Shown: positions 49,597 through 59,265, numbered from the stretch's first letter. The stretch is DNA of 64,000 bases from Haloquadratum walsbyi J07HQW2 (GCF_000415985.1 NZ_KE356561.1:2064657-2128656); one strand, 5' to 3'. Made by a program: numbers and translations. The notes: generated by a model not told the origin, from the letters alone.

Positions 49597-51075
49597 TCAA
49601 TTAGCCTCAACATCTTGAGTAGAGGTGGCGTCTGCGTCCGCGTCCGTGTCAGACTCTGGCTTTGACTCTGGTTCTACGATATCATCGTTGGAAGTCTGCA
49701 TTTCTGGTTCGGGTTGTGATTCTGATGTTGATTCGGACTGTGAATGTTGTTCTGCGGTGGATGGACCGGGATCTATCACACGTGCTTTCATGATTCGTGT
49801 GTTATCAACCTGTTCGATACAAATGGTGATTCCATCAAAGCTGATTTGCTCACCTTCCTCAACTAAGCGCCCCACTCGGTTAAAAATAAATCCAGCGAGT
49901 GTTTCGAATTCTTCGCCTTCGGGAAGGTCAAGACCAAGCTCATCATTGACCTCGTCAATGTTGACTTCCCCACGGATGAGCGTCTCATTTGTATCAATAA
50001 ATTCAAATGCTTCTTCTTCATCATCCTCGAGAATGTCACCGACAATCTCTTCGACCATGTCCTCAAGCGTAACGAGCCCCTCTGTCGTTCCAAATTCATC
50101 AATGACAATTACCATCCGGAGCCGATTGTCCTGAATCTCAGTGAGGAGTTCATCAACATTCTTCGATTCTGGCACATGCAACGTTGGCTGGACGATGTCA
50201 GTCAAAATGATATCACCCTCACCATAGTGTTTCTCTCGAACAAGATCACGAACAGTAACGGTGCCAATGACGTTGTCAAGATTCCCGTCATAAACAGGGA
50301 CACGTTCGTGATCGGAGTGGATGCACGTCTCGATTGCCTCTTCAACTGTCGCATCCTTTGCGACAGCCGTCATATCGAGTCGAGGTGTCATTACCTCTTT
50401 AACGATCGTTTGATTGAACTGAAAAATACGATCGAGCATTTCTCGCTCATCCTCCTCGATAACACCCTCTCGTTCGCCTGTTTGAATGAGATCTTGAATC
50501 TCATCACGAGTAACATATGATGTCTCAATCTCAGAACGACCACCAGTAATGCGGTTTATGATGCGAGTAAGACGGTCAAAAATGATAACGAGCGGGAGCA
50601 GTACGTATTCAGAGTATTTGAGTGGTCGAGCAATTCGTAATGCCCAAGATTCTGTGTTTTCGACAGCATATGATTTCGGTGCACTCTCCCCGAAAAGTAA
50701 TACTAGTGATGTAATGCCAAATGTTGAAACTAATACTGCGGCTCCAGGGTCAAAATATAAACTCACAAGCGCTGTCGCAAGTGAAGACATTGCAATATTG
50801 ACAATATTATTGCCAACAAGAATTGTCACAAGGAGACGGTGGGGATTTGATTTAAGTTCATCGACAGTACCGGCACCGGGGACACCATCCTCAACAAGAG
50901 CGTCAACGCGATGTTTCGCGAGCGAAAACATTGCAATCTCTGATGATGAAAAAAATGCAGAGAACCCAATTAATAATACAATTACAAATCCACCAGCGAC
51001 TGTAACTGTCGTTTGTGTGACTGGAATCGGGGCGAGTTGACCAATGAAGAGTGAAAGTGACGGTGATAAGCCCAT
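49597..51075 (-). CDS. CNNM/CorC-type transporter with CBS domains
   Basis: A 492-residue protein. N-terminal DUF21 membrane domain (VIVLLIGFSAFFSSSEIAMF, and FGITSLVLLFGESAPKSYAV), two CBS domains (VMTPRLDMTAVAKDATVEEA; ILTDIVQPTLHVPESKNVDE) and a CorC/HlyC C-terminal domain (TLIRGEVNIDEVNDELGLDL). This architecture occurs in magnesium/cobalt-related transporters. The last 60 residues are an acidic, repetitive tail (PESKPESDTDADADATS) encoded partly by GTCCGC-type hexamers at 49626-49650. Complete. Confidence 0.92.
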   Translation of the reverse strand: MGLSPSLSLFIGQLAPIPVTQTTVTVAGGFVIVLLIGFSAFFSSSEIAMFSLAKHRVDALVEDGVPGAGTVDELKSNPHRLLVTILVGNNIVNIAMSSLATALVSLYFDPGAAVLVSTFGITSLVLLFGESAPKSYAVENTESWALRIARPLKYSEYVLLPLVIIFDRLTRIINRITGGRSEIETSYVTRDEIQDLIQTGEREGVIEEDEREMLDRIFQFNQTIVKEVMTPRLDMTAVAKDATVEEAIETCIHSDHERVPVYDGNLDNVIGTVTVRDLVREKHYGEGDIILTDIVQPTLHVPESKNVDELLTEIQDNRLRMVIVIDEFGTTEGLVTLEDMVEEIVGDILEDDEEEAFEFIDTNETLIRGEVNIDEVNDELGLDLPEGEEFETLAGFIFNRVGRLVEEGEQISFDGITICIEQVDNTRIMKARVIDPGPSTAEQHSQSESTSESQPEPEMQTSNDDIVEPESKPESDTDADADATSTQDVEAN

Positions 51076-51456
51076 ACAACTACAATATGTTGTTTAGTCC
51101 ATAAATTAAAATTTGCCCCTCAAAATGTCTGAAATGAAATATTTTTAGGCGTGATTAAATAGATTCTCTACAATCGAGAAACCGCGAGGTCTCGCTTGAC
51201 AGCCTCCACACGAACAATTGATCGCTAGAATCGCTATATGATATCTTCTACCGTGGAGATACTGATCAATGATGCATACACAAACCAACATATCGGTCTC
51301 GGTGAACATGTCACCCTTGTGCACCCGAGTGATTGAAAATCTCATACAAGAGTTCAACAAGCCTACTGTTAGTTGTGGGTTAAATTCAAATACTGCGGAC
51401 TGAGCACGGATACAACAGGCGAAGCGCTTAGAAGTCGCTCATGTATATAGTATAGT
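51076..51456. other. Intergenic stretch, possible decayed coding DNA
   Basis: About 380 bp between divergent genes. A plus-strand frame MHTQTNISVSVNMSPLCTRV (from about 51271) looks protein-like over 44 residues but is unrecognised. A TTAGAA element about 25-30 bases before the glutaredoxin ATG may be its TATA box. Confidence 0.4.
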
Positions 51457-51765
51457 ATGAGTGCTGACAGTGTCAATAGTGATACGTCAATAACCGTGTA
51501 TCGACTCGAAGCATGTCCATTCTGTGAGCGGGTGATTCGTCTACTCGAGGATCTTGACCTGTCATATCATTCGCGTTTCGTCGAGCCGATGCATTCAGAC
51601 CGGGATGTGGTTAAACGGATTTCAGGAAAACGAACCGTTCCAGCATTGATTGATGGAAACACTGGTGTAATAATGTCAGAATCAGGAAATATCGTCACGT
51701 ACTTAGAGCAAACATACGGTCCTAATTCCGAAACGAGCACTGAGAAGCCGATGGAGGAGGTCTAA
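51457..51765 (+). CDS. Glutaredoxin/GST-N-like thioredoxin-fold protein
   Basis: A 102-residue protein. ITVYRLEACPFCERVIRLLE places a CPFC redox pair at residues about 20-23; TVPALIDGN contains the cis-Pro (about residue 63) and ESGNIVTYLEQTYG is the glutathione S-transferase/glutaredoxin C-terminal helix. Haloarchaea lack glutathione, so another thiol such as gamma-glutamylcysteine is the likely partner (family knowledge). Its stop TAA overlaps the ATG of the next gene by one base, an operon with the cysteine-less redoxin. Confidence 0.92.
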   Translation: MSADSVNSDTSITVYRLEACPFCERVIRLLEDLDLSYHSRFVEPMHSDRDVVKRISGKRTVPALIDGNTGVIMSESGNIVTYLEQTYGPNSETSTEKPMEEV

Positions 51766-52280
51766 TGGCTGATCTTGATTTTTCAGTGACAGATTTACCA
51801 TCCGTATCACACCCCGAGGTTGGAGAAACGGTCCCGGATTTCACCCGACCACTCGTAAATGATGAGTACTGGGAAGACACGGCATTATCGACGGTAACTG
51901 AGTCAGGACCAACGTTGTTAGTATTTCATCCAATGGATGGTGCATTCCCAACGACATACATGTGGAATGCAATCGATGATCATGGGTTTGGAGACGATGT
52001 AACACTCATTGGGGTATCAGTTTCATCGCCGTATGAGCACTCAAGTTTGCTTGAATCGCGTGAAATAGATGCACGACTTTATGCTGACCCATCTGCAGAA
52101 CTCGCAGAGCAGTACAACATTCCAAACCCACTTGATGATATGACCGGAGTAACAGAGCATCGACCAGCTATATTCCTTCTTGATACCGAGAGGACGGTGC
52201 AATACGTGTGGGTTGCGACGGAGTGGCCAGCGTTTCCAGATTATGATGAAATTGCGACTGCTATCAGCGAACACACTTAG
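51765..52280 (+). CDS. Redoxin-domain protein without cysteines
   Basis: A 171-residue AhpC/TSA-like protein: GETVPDFTRPLVNDEYWEDT start, LLVFHPMDGAFPTTYMWNAI where peroxiredoxins have P-x-x-x-T-x-x-C, and a C-terminal AIFLLDTERTVQYVWVATEW. No Cys occurs anywhere, so it cannot act as a peroxidase by the usual mechanism. Translationally coupled to the glutaredoxin gene. It could be a structural partner, a chaperone or a binding protein. Confidence 0.82.
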   Translation: MADLDFSVTDLPSVSHPEVGETVPDFTRPLVNDEYWEDTALSTVTESGPTLLVFHPMDGAFPTTYMWNAIDDHGFGDDVTLIGVSVSSPYEHSSLLESREIDARLYADPSAELAEQYNIPNPLDDMTGVTEHRPAIFLLDTERTVQYVWVATEWPAFPDYDEIATAISEHT

Positions 52281-52289
52281 GAAATAGTA

Positions 52290-53027
52290 ATGACACCTGA
52301 TTCAGGTAGGGATAATTCAGATCGACGAACAAACGTAGACGACAAGAGATCACAAAGTGGGACTGACAGTAATACCGGTACCGATCTAGTCGGACAAACA
52401 ATGGAAAATAATTCAACTGCGCTTTCGACCGCGGTGAAAGCGATTAAATCTGGAGAACCGGTGGTATATCCGACAGACACTGTCTACGGACTGGGTGTCG
52501 ACGCATCGAACAGTGATGCCATAGAACGCGTATTCGATATCAAAGGACGAAACTATGATAATCCATTATCTCTCGCTGTTCAAAACATAAGCGCAGTCAA
52601 GCGCCACGCTAAACCAAGTGAGCGAGCAATACAGTTCATTCAGGCATTTCTTCCAGGACCGATCACTGTCGTTGTCGAACGCTCGACCACGATTCCGGAT
52701 GTCCTCACTGCCGGACGAAACCGAGTTGGGATTCGAATCCCAGACAATGATATTGCATTATCATTACTCAAAAATGTGGCTCCAACGCCAGTAACAGCCA
52801 CAAGTGCAAATCAGAGTGGAACTGGAAGTATTGTTCATCCAGATATGTTAGATCAGTCGATTCGAGAGAATGCAGCGATTGTCCTCGACGGTGGTGAAAC
52901 AACTGGGACTGAAAGCACCGTTGTCGACCCTGCAGAAAATATTATTCACCGTCGCGGTGCGATGGCTGATGCAGTTATCGCCTGGTTGAGTGATATCGTC
53001 GGAACACGACCAATGATTGAATCATAG
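52290..53027 (+). CDS. Threonylcarbamoyl-AMP synthase family (Sua5/YrdC/YciO)
   Basis: A 245-residue protein; the first 35-40 residues are hydrophilic and non-conserved, so translation may start at the internal ATG near 52400 (MENNSTALSTAVKAIKSGEP). Core motifs: VVYPTDTVYGLGVDASNSDA, then KGRNYDNPLSLAV, LPGPITVVVE, RVGIRIPD and PTPVTATSANQSGT, all of the YrdC fold that makes threonylcarbamoyl-AMP for tRNA t6A. Only the YrdC domain is visible, not the Sua5 C-terminal domain. Begins 9 bp after the redoxin gene, same operon. Confidence 0.92.
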   Translation: MTPDSGRDNSDRRTNVDDKRSQSGTDSNTGTDLVGQTMENNSTALSTAVKAIKSGEPVVYPTDTVYGLGVDASNSDAIERVFDIKGRNYDNPLSLAVQNISAVKRHAKPSERAIQFIQAFLPGPITVVVERSTTIPDVLTAGRNRVGIRIPDNDIALSLLKNVAPTPVTATSANQSGTGSIVHPDMLDQSIRENAAIVLDGGETTGTESTVVDPAENIIHRRGAMADAVIAWLSDIVGTRPMIES

Positions 53028-53199
53028 TGCGTACGTCTGTGTATTAATATTGTAACTGTTCAGTGGCTCTAGTTGTAAGATATTAATTTGAACATCGTCG
53101 TGTCTCTTTCTTCTTTAATTTTCTTATAGGCAGACAGTAATTCTGTGCAAATAGGCTCAAAGCCGTGGGCTTTTTGCATACGGCTCAGTAGGGCAGAAT

Positions 53200-53423
53200 A
53201 TGAATACTGGCGATACGATGACGCTTCGAGAGAGCGTTGTCCCAACCAAACCTGTAGAGACGATTATCTCTGAGAATATTATGACCGTGAGAAAACGGCA
53301 CTTGATTTTGGGATAAGACAGATAATGAAGATAAATAATACTGAGCAACGCCGATTATTTGAGGAAAACTGGCTTATTGGCATGATTCATGACATTGATA
53401 CTGATTTTTTGGAGGCTCTATAG
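53200..53423 (+). pseudogene. Degraded small-gene remnants before glyS
   Basis: Two short frames with protein-like content: MNTGDTMTLRESVVPTKPVE...ENIMTVRKRH at 53200-53316 (resembling the start of a CBS domain, with 'IMTV') and MKINNTEQRRLFEENWLIGM...DTDFLEAL ending at 53423, in a different frame. Stops and the frame change between them indicate decay of one gene, or two tiny genes. No firm family assignment. The last stop abuts the glyS ATG. Confidence 0.4.
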
Positions 53424-55232
53424 ATGAGCACAGAGGAGGGACAGACGGAGGGTGAACGGCTTGCGGAGTTGGCAAAACGCCGTGGGTTCTTTTTCGGATC
53501 AAGCGGCGCATACGGCGGTGTTGCTGGATTTTATACCTTCGGTCCACAGGGGGCAGCATTAAAATCAAATGTTGAGGCTGCATGGCGGGACCGATTCACC
53601 GTCCGTGAAGGTAACTATGAGATTGAAGCACCAACGATTATGCCTGAACCGGTATTTGAGGCATCAGGACATCTTGATGGATTCGATGATATGCTCGTTG
53701 AGTGTCCTGATTGTACGAAGGCTCACCGCGCAGATCATCTTATTGAAGATACGACGGACATTGAGGATGCAGAATCACTACCGATTGATGAAGTTGAGGC
53801 GTTAATCGTCGAATATGATCTCGTCTGCCCACGATGTCAATCGGCACTTGGCGGTGAACCGGTTGAGTCGTTTAATTTGATGTTTGATACCAATATTGGT
53901 CCAGGATCCACATCATCAGGGTATCTTCGCCCAGAAACCGCACAAGGGATTTTTGTTGAGTTTCCACAGATCAAACAGTATGCAAGAAATACACTTCCAT
54001 TCGGTGTCACACAAATTGGGCGAGCGTATCGTAATGAGATCTCACCTCGGAAGCGGATTGTTCGGACACGAGAGTTTACTCAAGCGGAGTTAGAGCAGTT
54101 TATTGACCCAGAACGTGACACGCCGGCGCTTGACGATGTTGCCGATGTTGCAGTGACGCTATATCCAGCACAGCAACAACAAAACGAGAATGGCGGATAT
54201 ATCGAGATAACCGTGGGCGAGGCAGTTGAGTCAGGTCTTATTGGTAATAGATGGATCGGATATTTCATTGGAATCGCACAACAGTGGTATGAGGCAATTG
54301 GCGTCGATACCAACCGATTTCGGTTTCGGCAACATCTGAGCGGTGAGCGAGCACACTACGCGGCTGAGTGCTGGGACGCTGAAAGTGAGGTTGATGAGGA
54401 TTGGATTGAAATCGCGGGATTCGCTTATCGTGGAGAGTATGACCTTTCGAAGCATGCTGAGTATGGTGATGATGACTTCAGCATCTTCCAGGAATATGAA
54501 GAGTCAAAAACAGTTGAACGTGCTGTCGTTGATCCTGACATGAGTGTGCTTGGACCAAAGTTTGGTGCCCAAGCAGGTGATATTAAAACAGCGCTTGAGA
54601 CACTTGTTGAACGAGATCCAGATGCATTCAGTGGAGATACTGTCGAGATTGAACTTGATGGAGATACAGTTGCAGTCGATACTGATGATACGAATTTTCA
54701 TATAGAGACGCAAACCGTAAACGGTGAACATATTACACCACATGTGATTGAACCCTCCTTTGGAATCGACCGGACAGTTTACACGCTTTTGGCACACGGT
54801 TATCAAGAGGACACGATTGGTGATGAAAACCGGACGTATCTATCACTCTCGCCAAATGTTGCACCGACTGATGTCGGAGTCTTCCCCCTTGTCTCAAATG
54901 TTGAACAGCTTGTCGAGCGAGCCAAGGATGTTGTGAGTGATCTTCGGGAAGCAGGTTTAACTGTTATTTCTGATGATTCTGGGAGCATTGGTCGACGATA
55001 TCGACGACAGGATGAAGTTGGAACACCATTTTGTGTCACTGTCGATCGTGATGGGATTGAGGACGAAGGAGTAGATACAGTGACAGTTCGTCAGCGAGAC
55101 ACGGGACAACAGATTCGAGCACCAATCACATTGGTCGCTGAGTTGATTCAATCTGTACAATCTGGTGAGGTGATATTCGAAAATCTCAGTAATACGTATG
55201 ATGGCGTTGAGTGGGCGAATAAAACCGAGTAA
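53424..55232 (+). CDS. glyS: Glycyl-tRNA synthetase
   Basis: A 602-residue class II enzyme of the alpha2 type. Typical start EGERLAELAKRRGFFFGSSG; GVAGFYTFGPQGAALKSNV; class II motif 2 FRN-like IGRAYRNEISPRKRIVRTRE; motif 3 at IEPSFGIDRTVYTLL. Zn-type pairs CPDC (about residue 94) and CPRC (about 135). C-terminal anticodon-binding domain from about 470 (LSPNVAPTDVGVFPLV). Length fits archaeal GlyRS. Confidence 0.97.
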   Translation: MSTEEGQTEGERLAELAKRRGFFFGSSGAYGGVAGFYTFGPQGAALKSNVEAAWRDRFTVREGNYEIEAPTIMPEPVFEASGHLDGFDDMLVECPDCTKAHRADHLIEDTTDIEDAESLPIDEVEALIVEYDLVCPRCQSALGGEPVESFNLMFDTNIGPGSTSSGYLRPETAQGIFVEFPQIKQYARNTLPFGVTQIGRAYRNEISPRKRIVRTREFTQAELEQFIDPERDTPALDDVADVAVTLYPAQQQQNENGGYIEITVGEAVESGLIGNRWIGYFIGIAQQWYEAIGVDTNRFRFRQHLSGERAHYAAECWDAESEVDEDWIEIAGFAYRGEYDLSKHAEYGDDDFSIFQEYEESKTVERAVVDPDMSVLGPKFGAQAGDIKTALETLVERDPDAFSGDTVEIELDGDTVAVDTDDTNFHIETQTVNGEHITPHVIEPSFGIDRTVYTLLAHGYQEDTIGDENRTYLSLSPNVAPTDVGVFPLVSNVEQLVERAKDVVSDLREAGLTVISDDSGSIGRRYRRQDEVGTPFCVTVDRDGIEDEGVDTVTVRQRDTGQQIRAPITLVAELIQSVQSGEVIFENLSNTYDGVEWANKTE

Positions 55233-55238
55233 TAGGTC

Positions 55239-56057
55239 GTGACACCAAATTCCAATAAACCGGTAGGCAGCGATGTTGACACTGATACGCAGACAGAGTC
55301 AGACGTCTGTGCGGAATCATCTTCAGAAGCTGATCAGGTTGAATCGATCTTCACTCAAGTAAATAAAATGAAGATATCCACAAAAGCGACGGACCATTTA
55401 TTATCAACATTTCATCACGGCGATGATGTCAATGTGATATCGGTCTCAGGTAATGAACTAAAACGTCGACTTGTTCATGTAAGTGGTACGGTGCTGCCAA
55501 TATTATACGTCGCTGATATAATTAGTTGGTCAGCATTTGAGATAATTATGATTGGTGGGGCAGTAACGGCGGCTTTACTTGAGGGGGTTCGACTTCTTGT
55601 TGGGCTTGATTGGCACATCTATGATGAGCTTACACGGTCGTACGAAGAGCACAATATTGCTGGATATGCATTATACGCATTCAGTAGCACTGTAGTCATC
55701 ATCGTGTTTATTCCCCTGATTGCGGTTCCAGCGATGATGATGTTAACGCTCGGGGATCCAATCTCTGGGCTGTTAGGCACCACGCGGGCTGCCGGGGAAT
55801 CAAAACGCCCGCGTACACTCGTTACGATGTTCACTGTGTGTTTCATAATTGGGATGGTGTTTCTTTTTCCGGCAGCAGGAATCAAAGGGGTAGTTGCTGC
55901 TGGCGTCGCTGCTACTGGGGCGACAGTTGCGGACGGAATAAAGCCGGTTATTGGTGGTTACGTCATCGATGATAACGTTTCGATCCCACTGATAGCAGCG
56001 AACGGAGCAAGCATTATATTAGTTATATGCGGATATGGTCCGGTTATTTTACTTTAG
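55239..56057 (+). CDS. SEC59/polyprenol-kinase-like membrane protein
   Basis: A 272-residue protein, start GTG at 55239 after a 6-bp gap from glyS. After an acidic 40-residue N-terminus comes VISVSGNELKRRLVHVSGTV, the membrane-kinase signature (E-x-x-R-R-x-x-H), then six hydrophobic segments and the CTP-kinase/cytidylyltransferase-like LGDPISGLLGT (about residue 170; D-P-x-x-G) with K in KRPRTLV and final ATGATVADGI. Members phosphorylate dolichol or phytol with CTP. The lipid substrate here is unproven; archaeal lipid or N-glycan lipid carriers are plausible. Confidence 0.82.
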   Translation: MTPNSNKPVGSDVDTDTQTESDVCAESSSEADQVESIFTQVNKMKISTKATDHLLSTFHHGDDVNVISVSGNELKRRLVHVSGTVLPILYVADIISWSAFEIIMIGGAVTAALLEGVRLLVGLDWHIYDELTRSYEEHNIAGYALYAFSSTVVIIVFIPLIAVPAMMMLTLGDPISGLLGTTRAAGESKRPRTLVTMFTVCFIIGMVFLFPAAGIKGVVAAGVAATGATVADGIKPVIGGYVIDDNVSIPLIAANGASIILVICGYGPVILL

Positions 56058-56134
56058 TGATGCAGAATAGTAATTTGATATCGTTCTCGAAAAGATTTAG
56101 TAAGTGCCATTGAATTATGAAACAATGGATTGGC

Positions 56135-56159
56135 ATTGGCTGGGTGTCTTCACCCCAAT
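56135..56159. repeat. Hairpin upstream of argG
   Basis: GGGTG (56142-56146) pairs CACCC (56151-56155) around TCTT, and ATTG (56135-56138) pairs CAAT (56156-56159) with an unpaired GGCT bulge. Position between the polyprenol-kinase-like gene and argG. Confidence 0.5.
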
Positions 56160-56221
56160 GGAGGGGGTCTCTATTGTGTCCATGAGTTACAACGTTATTG
56201 GTCAGATTCGACAGCGGCGAC

Positions 56222-56250
56222 GGGCCATTTAGGCCCAAATATATTTTCAT
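56222..56250. terminator. GGGCC/GGCCC hairpin followed by AT-rich run
   Basis: GGGCC (56222-56226) pairs GGCCC (56232-56236) around ATTTA, followed by AAATATATTTTC. It resembles an intrinsic terminator for the glyS operon; archaeal termination is less strictly hairpin-dependent, so the role is inference. Confidence 0.4.
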
Positions 56251-56333
56251 TCCGTATCTTGATAAAATCGTTTAGATATCGTTATACCATCTATAGACAT
56301 CTCTATCTTTTTCATTCACAATATTAAACCGTG

Positions 56334-56341
56334 TATTTTAT
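56334..56341 (+). promoter_or_regulatory. TATA box of argG
   Basis: ATTTTATA lies 28-35 bases before the argG ATG; a likely basal promoter of argG-argH. Confidence 0.5.
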
Positions 56342-56368
56342 ACGAAAGAGCGTCTGAGATGATCATAT

Positions 56369-57562
56369 ATGACACGTGCGGCACTCGCATTCTCTGGCGG
56401 GCTCGACACAACAGTATGCGTTTCACTTCTCAAGGAAGAGTACGGGTACGATGAAGTAATTGGTGTCACTGTTGATGTTGGACAGCCAGCAGCCGAATTC
56501 AAGGAGGCACAGGCGACAGCCGATGCACATGGAATCGACCTGCATGTTGTTGATGCAACAACAGAGTTTGTCAGTTTATGTTTTGATTCTGTCCGAGCAA
56601 ACGCGACATATCAAGGATATCCTCTTGGGACAGCGCTTGCTCGTCCGATAATTGCAGAATCGATTATATCTGTGGCTACGGCTGAGGATTGCGATGCAGT
56701 CGCACACGGCTGTACGGGTAAAGGGAATGATCAACTTCGGTTTGAGGCTGTGTGGCGAAACTCGGATTTAGCCGTTATTGCACCCATTCGTGAACTTGAG
56801 CTGACGCGCGAGTGGGAACAAGAGTACGCTGCTGAGCATGATCTTCCGGTGCAAGCTGGGAATGATGGTGTCTGGTCAATCGATACAAACCTCTGGAGTC
56901 GGTCGATTGAGGGCGGAGAGCTTGAAAATCCGAACTACACTCCACCTGAGGATGTTTATGAGTGGACAGTCGACCCCGCGAATACTACTGAGACCGAACT
57001 GATCACTATCGGATTTGAGTCCGGATATCCGGTGACGCTCAACGGTGATGAGTACGACCCTGTTGAACTTGTTGAGACACTTAATGAAATCGCAGGAGAG
57101 CATGGTGTTGGGCGGACAGATATGATGGAGGATCGTATGCTTGGACTGAAAGTGCGCGAAAATTATGAACATCCCGCTGCAACAACATTATTGAACGCAC
57201 ATGAAGCACTTGAGGGGCTTGTTCTCACGAAAGATGAACGAGATTTCAAGCGTGATATCGACAATGAGTGGGCACAGAAAGGGTATGAGGGGCTCATCAA
57301 TCACCCACTGATGGACGCATTAGAGGGATTCATCGATGCAACCCAACAGCGAGTGACCGGGACGGTGACAATCAAATTTGAGGGCGGACGAGCACGTCCA
57401 GTGGGTCGTGAGTCTGTCTCTGCTGCATACTCCGCGGATGCTGCATCATTCAATACAAGTTCAGTTGGCGAGATAACACAACAAGATGCAACAGGCGTTG
57501 CAAAATATCATGGTTATCAGGGTCGCATCGCGAATGCAGCTACTGAGACCAGCGAAAAGTAA
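56369..57562 (+). CDS. argG: Argininosuccinate synthase
   Basis: A 397-residue PP-loop enzyme. ALAFSGGLDTTVCVSLLKEE (residues about 5-24) is the ATP-binding loop, CTGKGNDQLRFEA (about 117) the substrate loop, and SIDTNLWSRSIEGGELENP (about 170) a family signature. Joins citrulline and aspartate. Followed after 6 bp by argH, so it is co-transcribed, and then by lysW-X-Y-Z-J-K, which supplies ornithine by a carrier route. Confidence 0.97.
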   Translation: MTRAALAFSGGLDTTVCVSLLKEEYGYDEVIGVTVDVGQPAAEFKEAQATADAHGIDLHVVDATTEFVSLCFDSVRANATYQGYPLGTALARPIIAESIISVATAEDCDAVAHGCTGKGNDQLRFEAVWRNSDLAVIAPIRELELTREWEQEYAAEHDLPVQAGNDGVWSIDTNLWSRSIEGGELENPNYTPPEDVYEWTVDPANTTETELITIGFESGYPVTLNGDEYDPVELVETLNEIAGEHGVGRTDMMEDRMLGLKVRENYEHPAATTLLNAHEALEGLVLTKDERDFKRDIDNEWAQKGYEGLINHPLMDALEGFIDATQQRVTGTVTIKFEGGRARPVGRESVSAAYSADAASFNTSSVGEITQQDATGVAKYHGYQGRIANAATETSEK

Positions 57563-57568
57563 TTAATC

Positions 57569-59077
57569 ATGAGTGAGGAGAACCCACCGAACGTTGCGAG
57601 CAACACTGACGAAACAGCGTCATCAGAAAATGTAGGTGTTGTCCGTCGTAAACGGTTTACCGGTGGTCCAGCTCGTGGGTTCCTCTCAAGTCTTGCTGCT
57701 GATGAGCGAATTTTTGCTGCTGACATTGCAGTTGACCGTGCACACGTTATCATGTTGATTGAGCAGGATATTATCGACTCAGCGACCGGAAAGATAATAC
57801 TCACTGCTCTTGATTCGATTGAAACCGCGGGTCATGATGCACTTTCCGAGGGTGAAGATGTACATGAAGCGATTGAGACAGCTGTTATCGACCGGGTCGG
57901 TCCAGCAGGTGGAAAGATGCATACTGCACGAAGCAGAAATGATGAGGTTGCAACGTGTATTCGATATCAGCTTCGATCAGATCTTCTTCAGACAATCGAT
58001 ACGACATTAGGCTTACGAGAAGTGCTGCTTGAGGCTGGAAAAGTCCACACGGAAACACTAATGCCAGGATATACTCATCTCCAGTCAGCACAGCCAATAA
58101 CTGTTGGACACTGGTTGTGCTCATATGCTGCCGGAATCGAACGTGACACGGCTCGGTTGCTTGATGTATACGATCGAGTAAATACATCACCACTTGGTGC
58201 TGCTGCATTTGCCGGGACGCCGTTCGATATTGATCGTGAGCGAACAGCGACCTTACTGGGATTCGATGGTATCCTTGAGAATACGATGGACGCTGTCGCT
58301 GGTCGGGACACCCTGATAGAGACTCTTAGCGCACTTGCAGCGCACGCAATAACACTGTCTGGAGTAGCTGAGGATCTCATAATATTTGCAAATAACGGAT
58401 ATATCGAACTTGCAGATGAATACGCCTCGACATCATCGATTATGCCACAAAAGGTCAACCCAGATACACTTGAACTTGTCAGGGCAGTCGCCGGAGATAT
58501 CACAGGAGAATTAACTGGGTTGTTGACGACACTGAAGGGATTACCGCGAGCGTATAATCGTGACCTTCAGCGTGCAACGCCGCACGTTTGGAGTGCAATT
58601 GATGATATAACCGAAACAACGGCAGTTGTTGGTGGCGCAATCAAAACAGCACAGTGGAATAAAAAAGCGCTTGAAGCGGCTGCTGGAGATGGGTTCTCAA
58701 CAGCAACAGGGATTGCGGATGCGTTAGCAATGACAGGGATTCCATTTCGAACTGCACATGAGGTTCTTACAATTGCAACCGACCGTGCAGACGGTGAAAC
58801 ACCGACAATTGAGATGTTAAATCATGCCGCTGAGGACGCCCTTGGTGAGTCACTGTTCACATACGTTGATCGGGAAACGATTATTGACGTTCTTGATCCA
58901 GCGATGAATGTCAGTGCTCGAGATTCTCAGGGGGGACCAGCGGCAACGGCTGTCGTTACCGCAATCGAAACATACGAGAACAATCATGCGACACACGTAG
59001 CCGAATATAAAACACGTCGCAATGAAATTGACAGTGCTAGTACGTTGTTGGACCAGGAGGTACAACAGTATGTCTGA
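57569..59077 (+). CDS. argH: Argininosuccinate lyase
   Basis: A 502-residue enzyme cleaving argininosuccinate to arginine and fumarate. The superfamily signature is SSIMPQKVNPDTLELVRAV (about residue 290), substrate motifs GGKMHTARSRNDEVATCIRY (about 112) and PGYTHLQSAQPITVGHW (about 167) are intact. N-terminal 25 residues are acidic and non-conserved. Spaced 6 bp from argG. About 220 bp to lysW, where a new promoter is likely. Confidence 0.97.
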   Translation: MSEENPPNVASNTDETASSENVGVVRRKRFTGGPARGFLSSLAADERIFAADIAVDRAHVIMLIEQDIIDSATGKIILTALDSIETAGHDALSEGEDVHEAIETAVIDRVGPAGGKMHTARSRNDEVATCIRYQLRSDLLQTIDTTLGLREVLLEAGKVHTETLMPGYTHLQSAQPITVGHWLCSYAAGIERDTARLLDVYDRVNTSPLGAAAFAGTPFDIDRERTATLLGFDGILENTMDAVAGRDTLIETLSALAAHAITLSGVAEDLIIFANNGYIELADEYASTSSIMPQKVNPDTLELVRAVAGDITGELTGLLTTLKGLPRAYNRDLQRATPHVWSAIDDITETTAVVGGAIKTAQWNKKALEAAAGDGFSTATGIADALAMTGIPFRTAHEVLTIATDRADGETPTIEMLNHAAEDALGESLFTYVDRETIIDVLDPAMNVSARDSQGGPAATAVVTAIETYENNHATHVAEYKTRRNEIDSASTLLDQEVQQYV

Positions 59078-59265
59078 GTATTATTCTCAGAGCTACTGGG
59101 GACTCTTGATCAACACAGTCGATGGTCCACCAGGACTGCGACGTCCCCATTGGGGATATATAACATATGAAATTTGACACTGATTTCAAATAAGCGGTCT
59201 GAGTGCCTATATGATGTCGTTAGTCACCTCTGAGTTACTGTAAATTATCTAACAGTTTCGATGGG

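Noticed and set aside
49625-50134. 169-residue Ser-rich frame antisense to the CNNM gene
   Set aside because: Artefact of the acidic repetitive tail read on the opposite strand.
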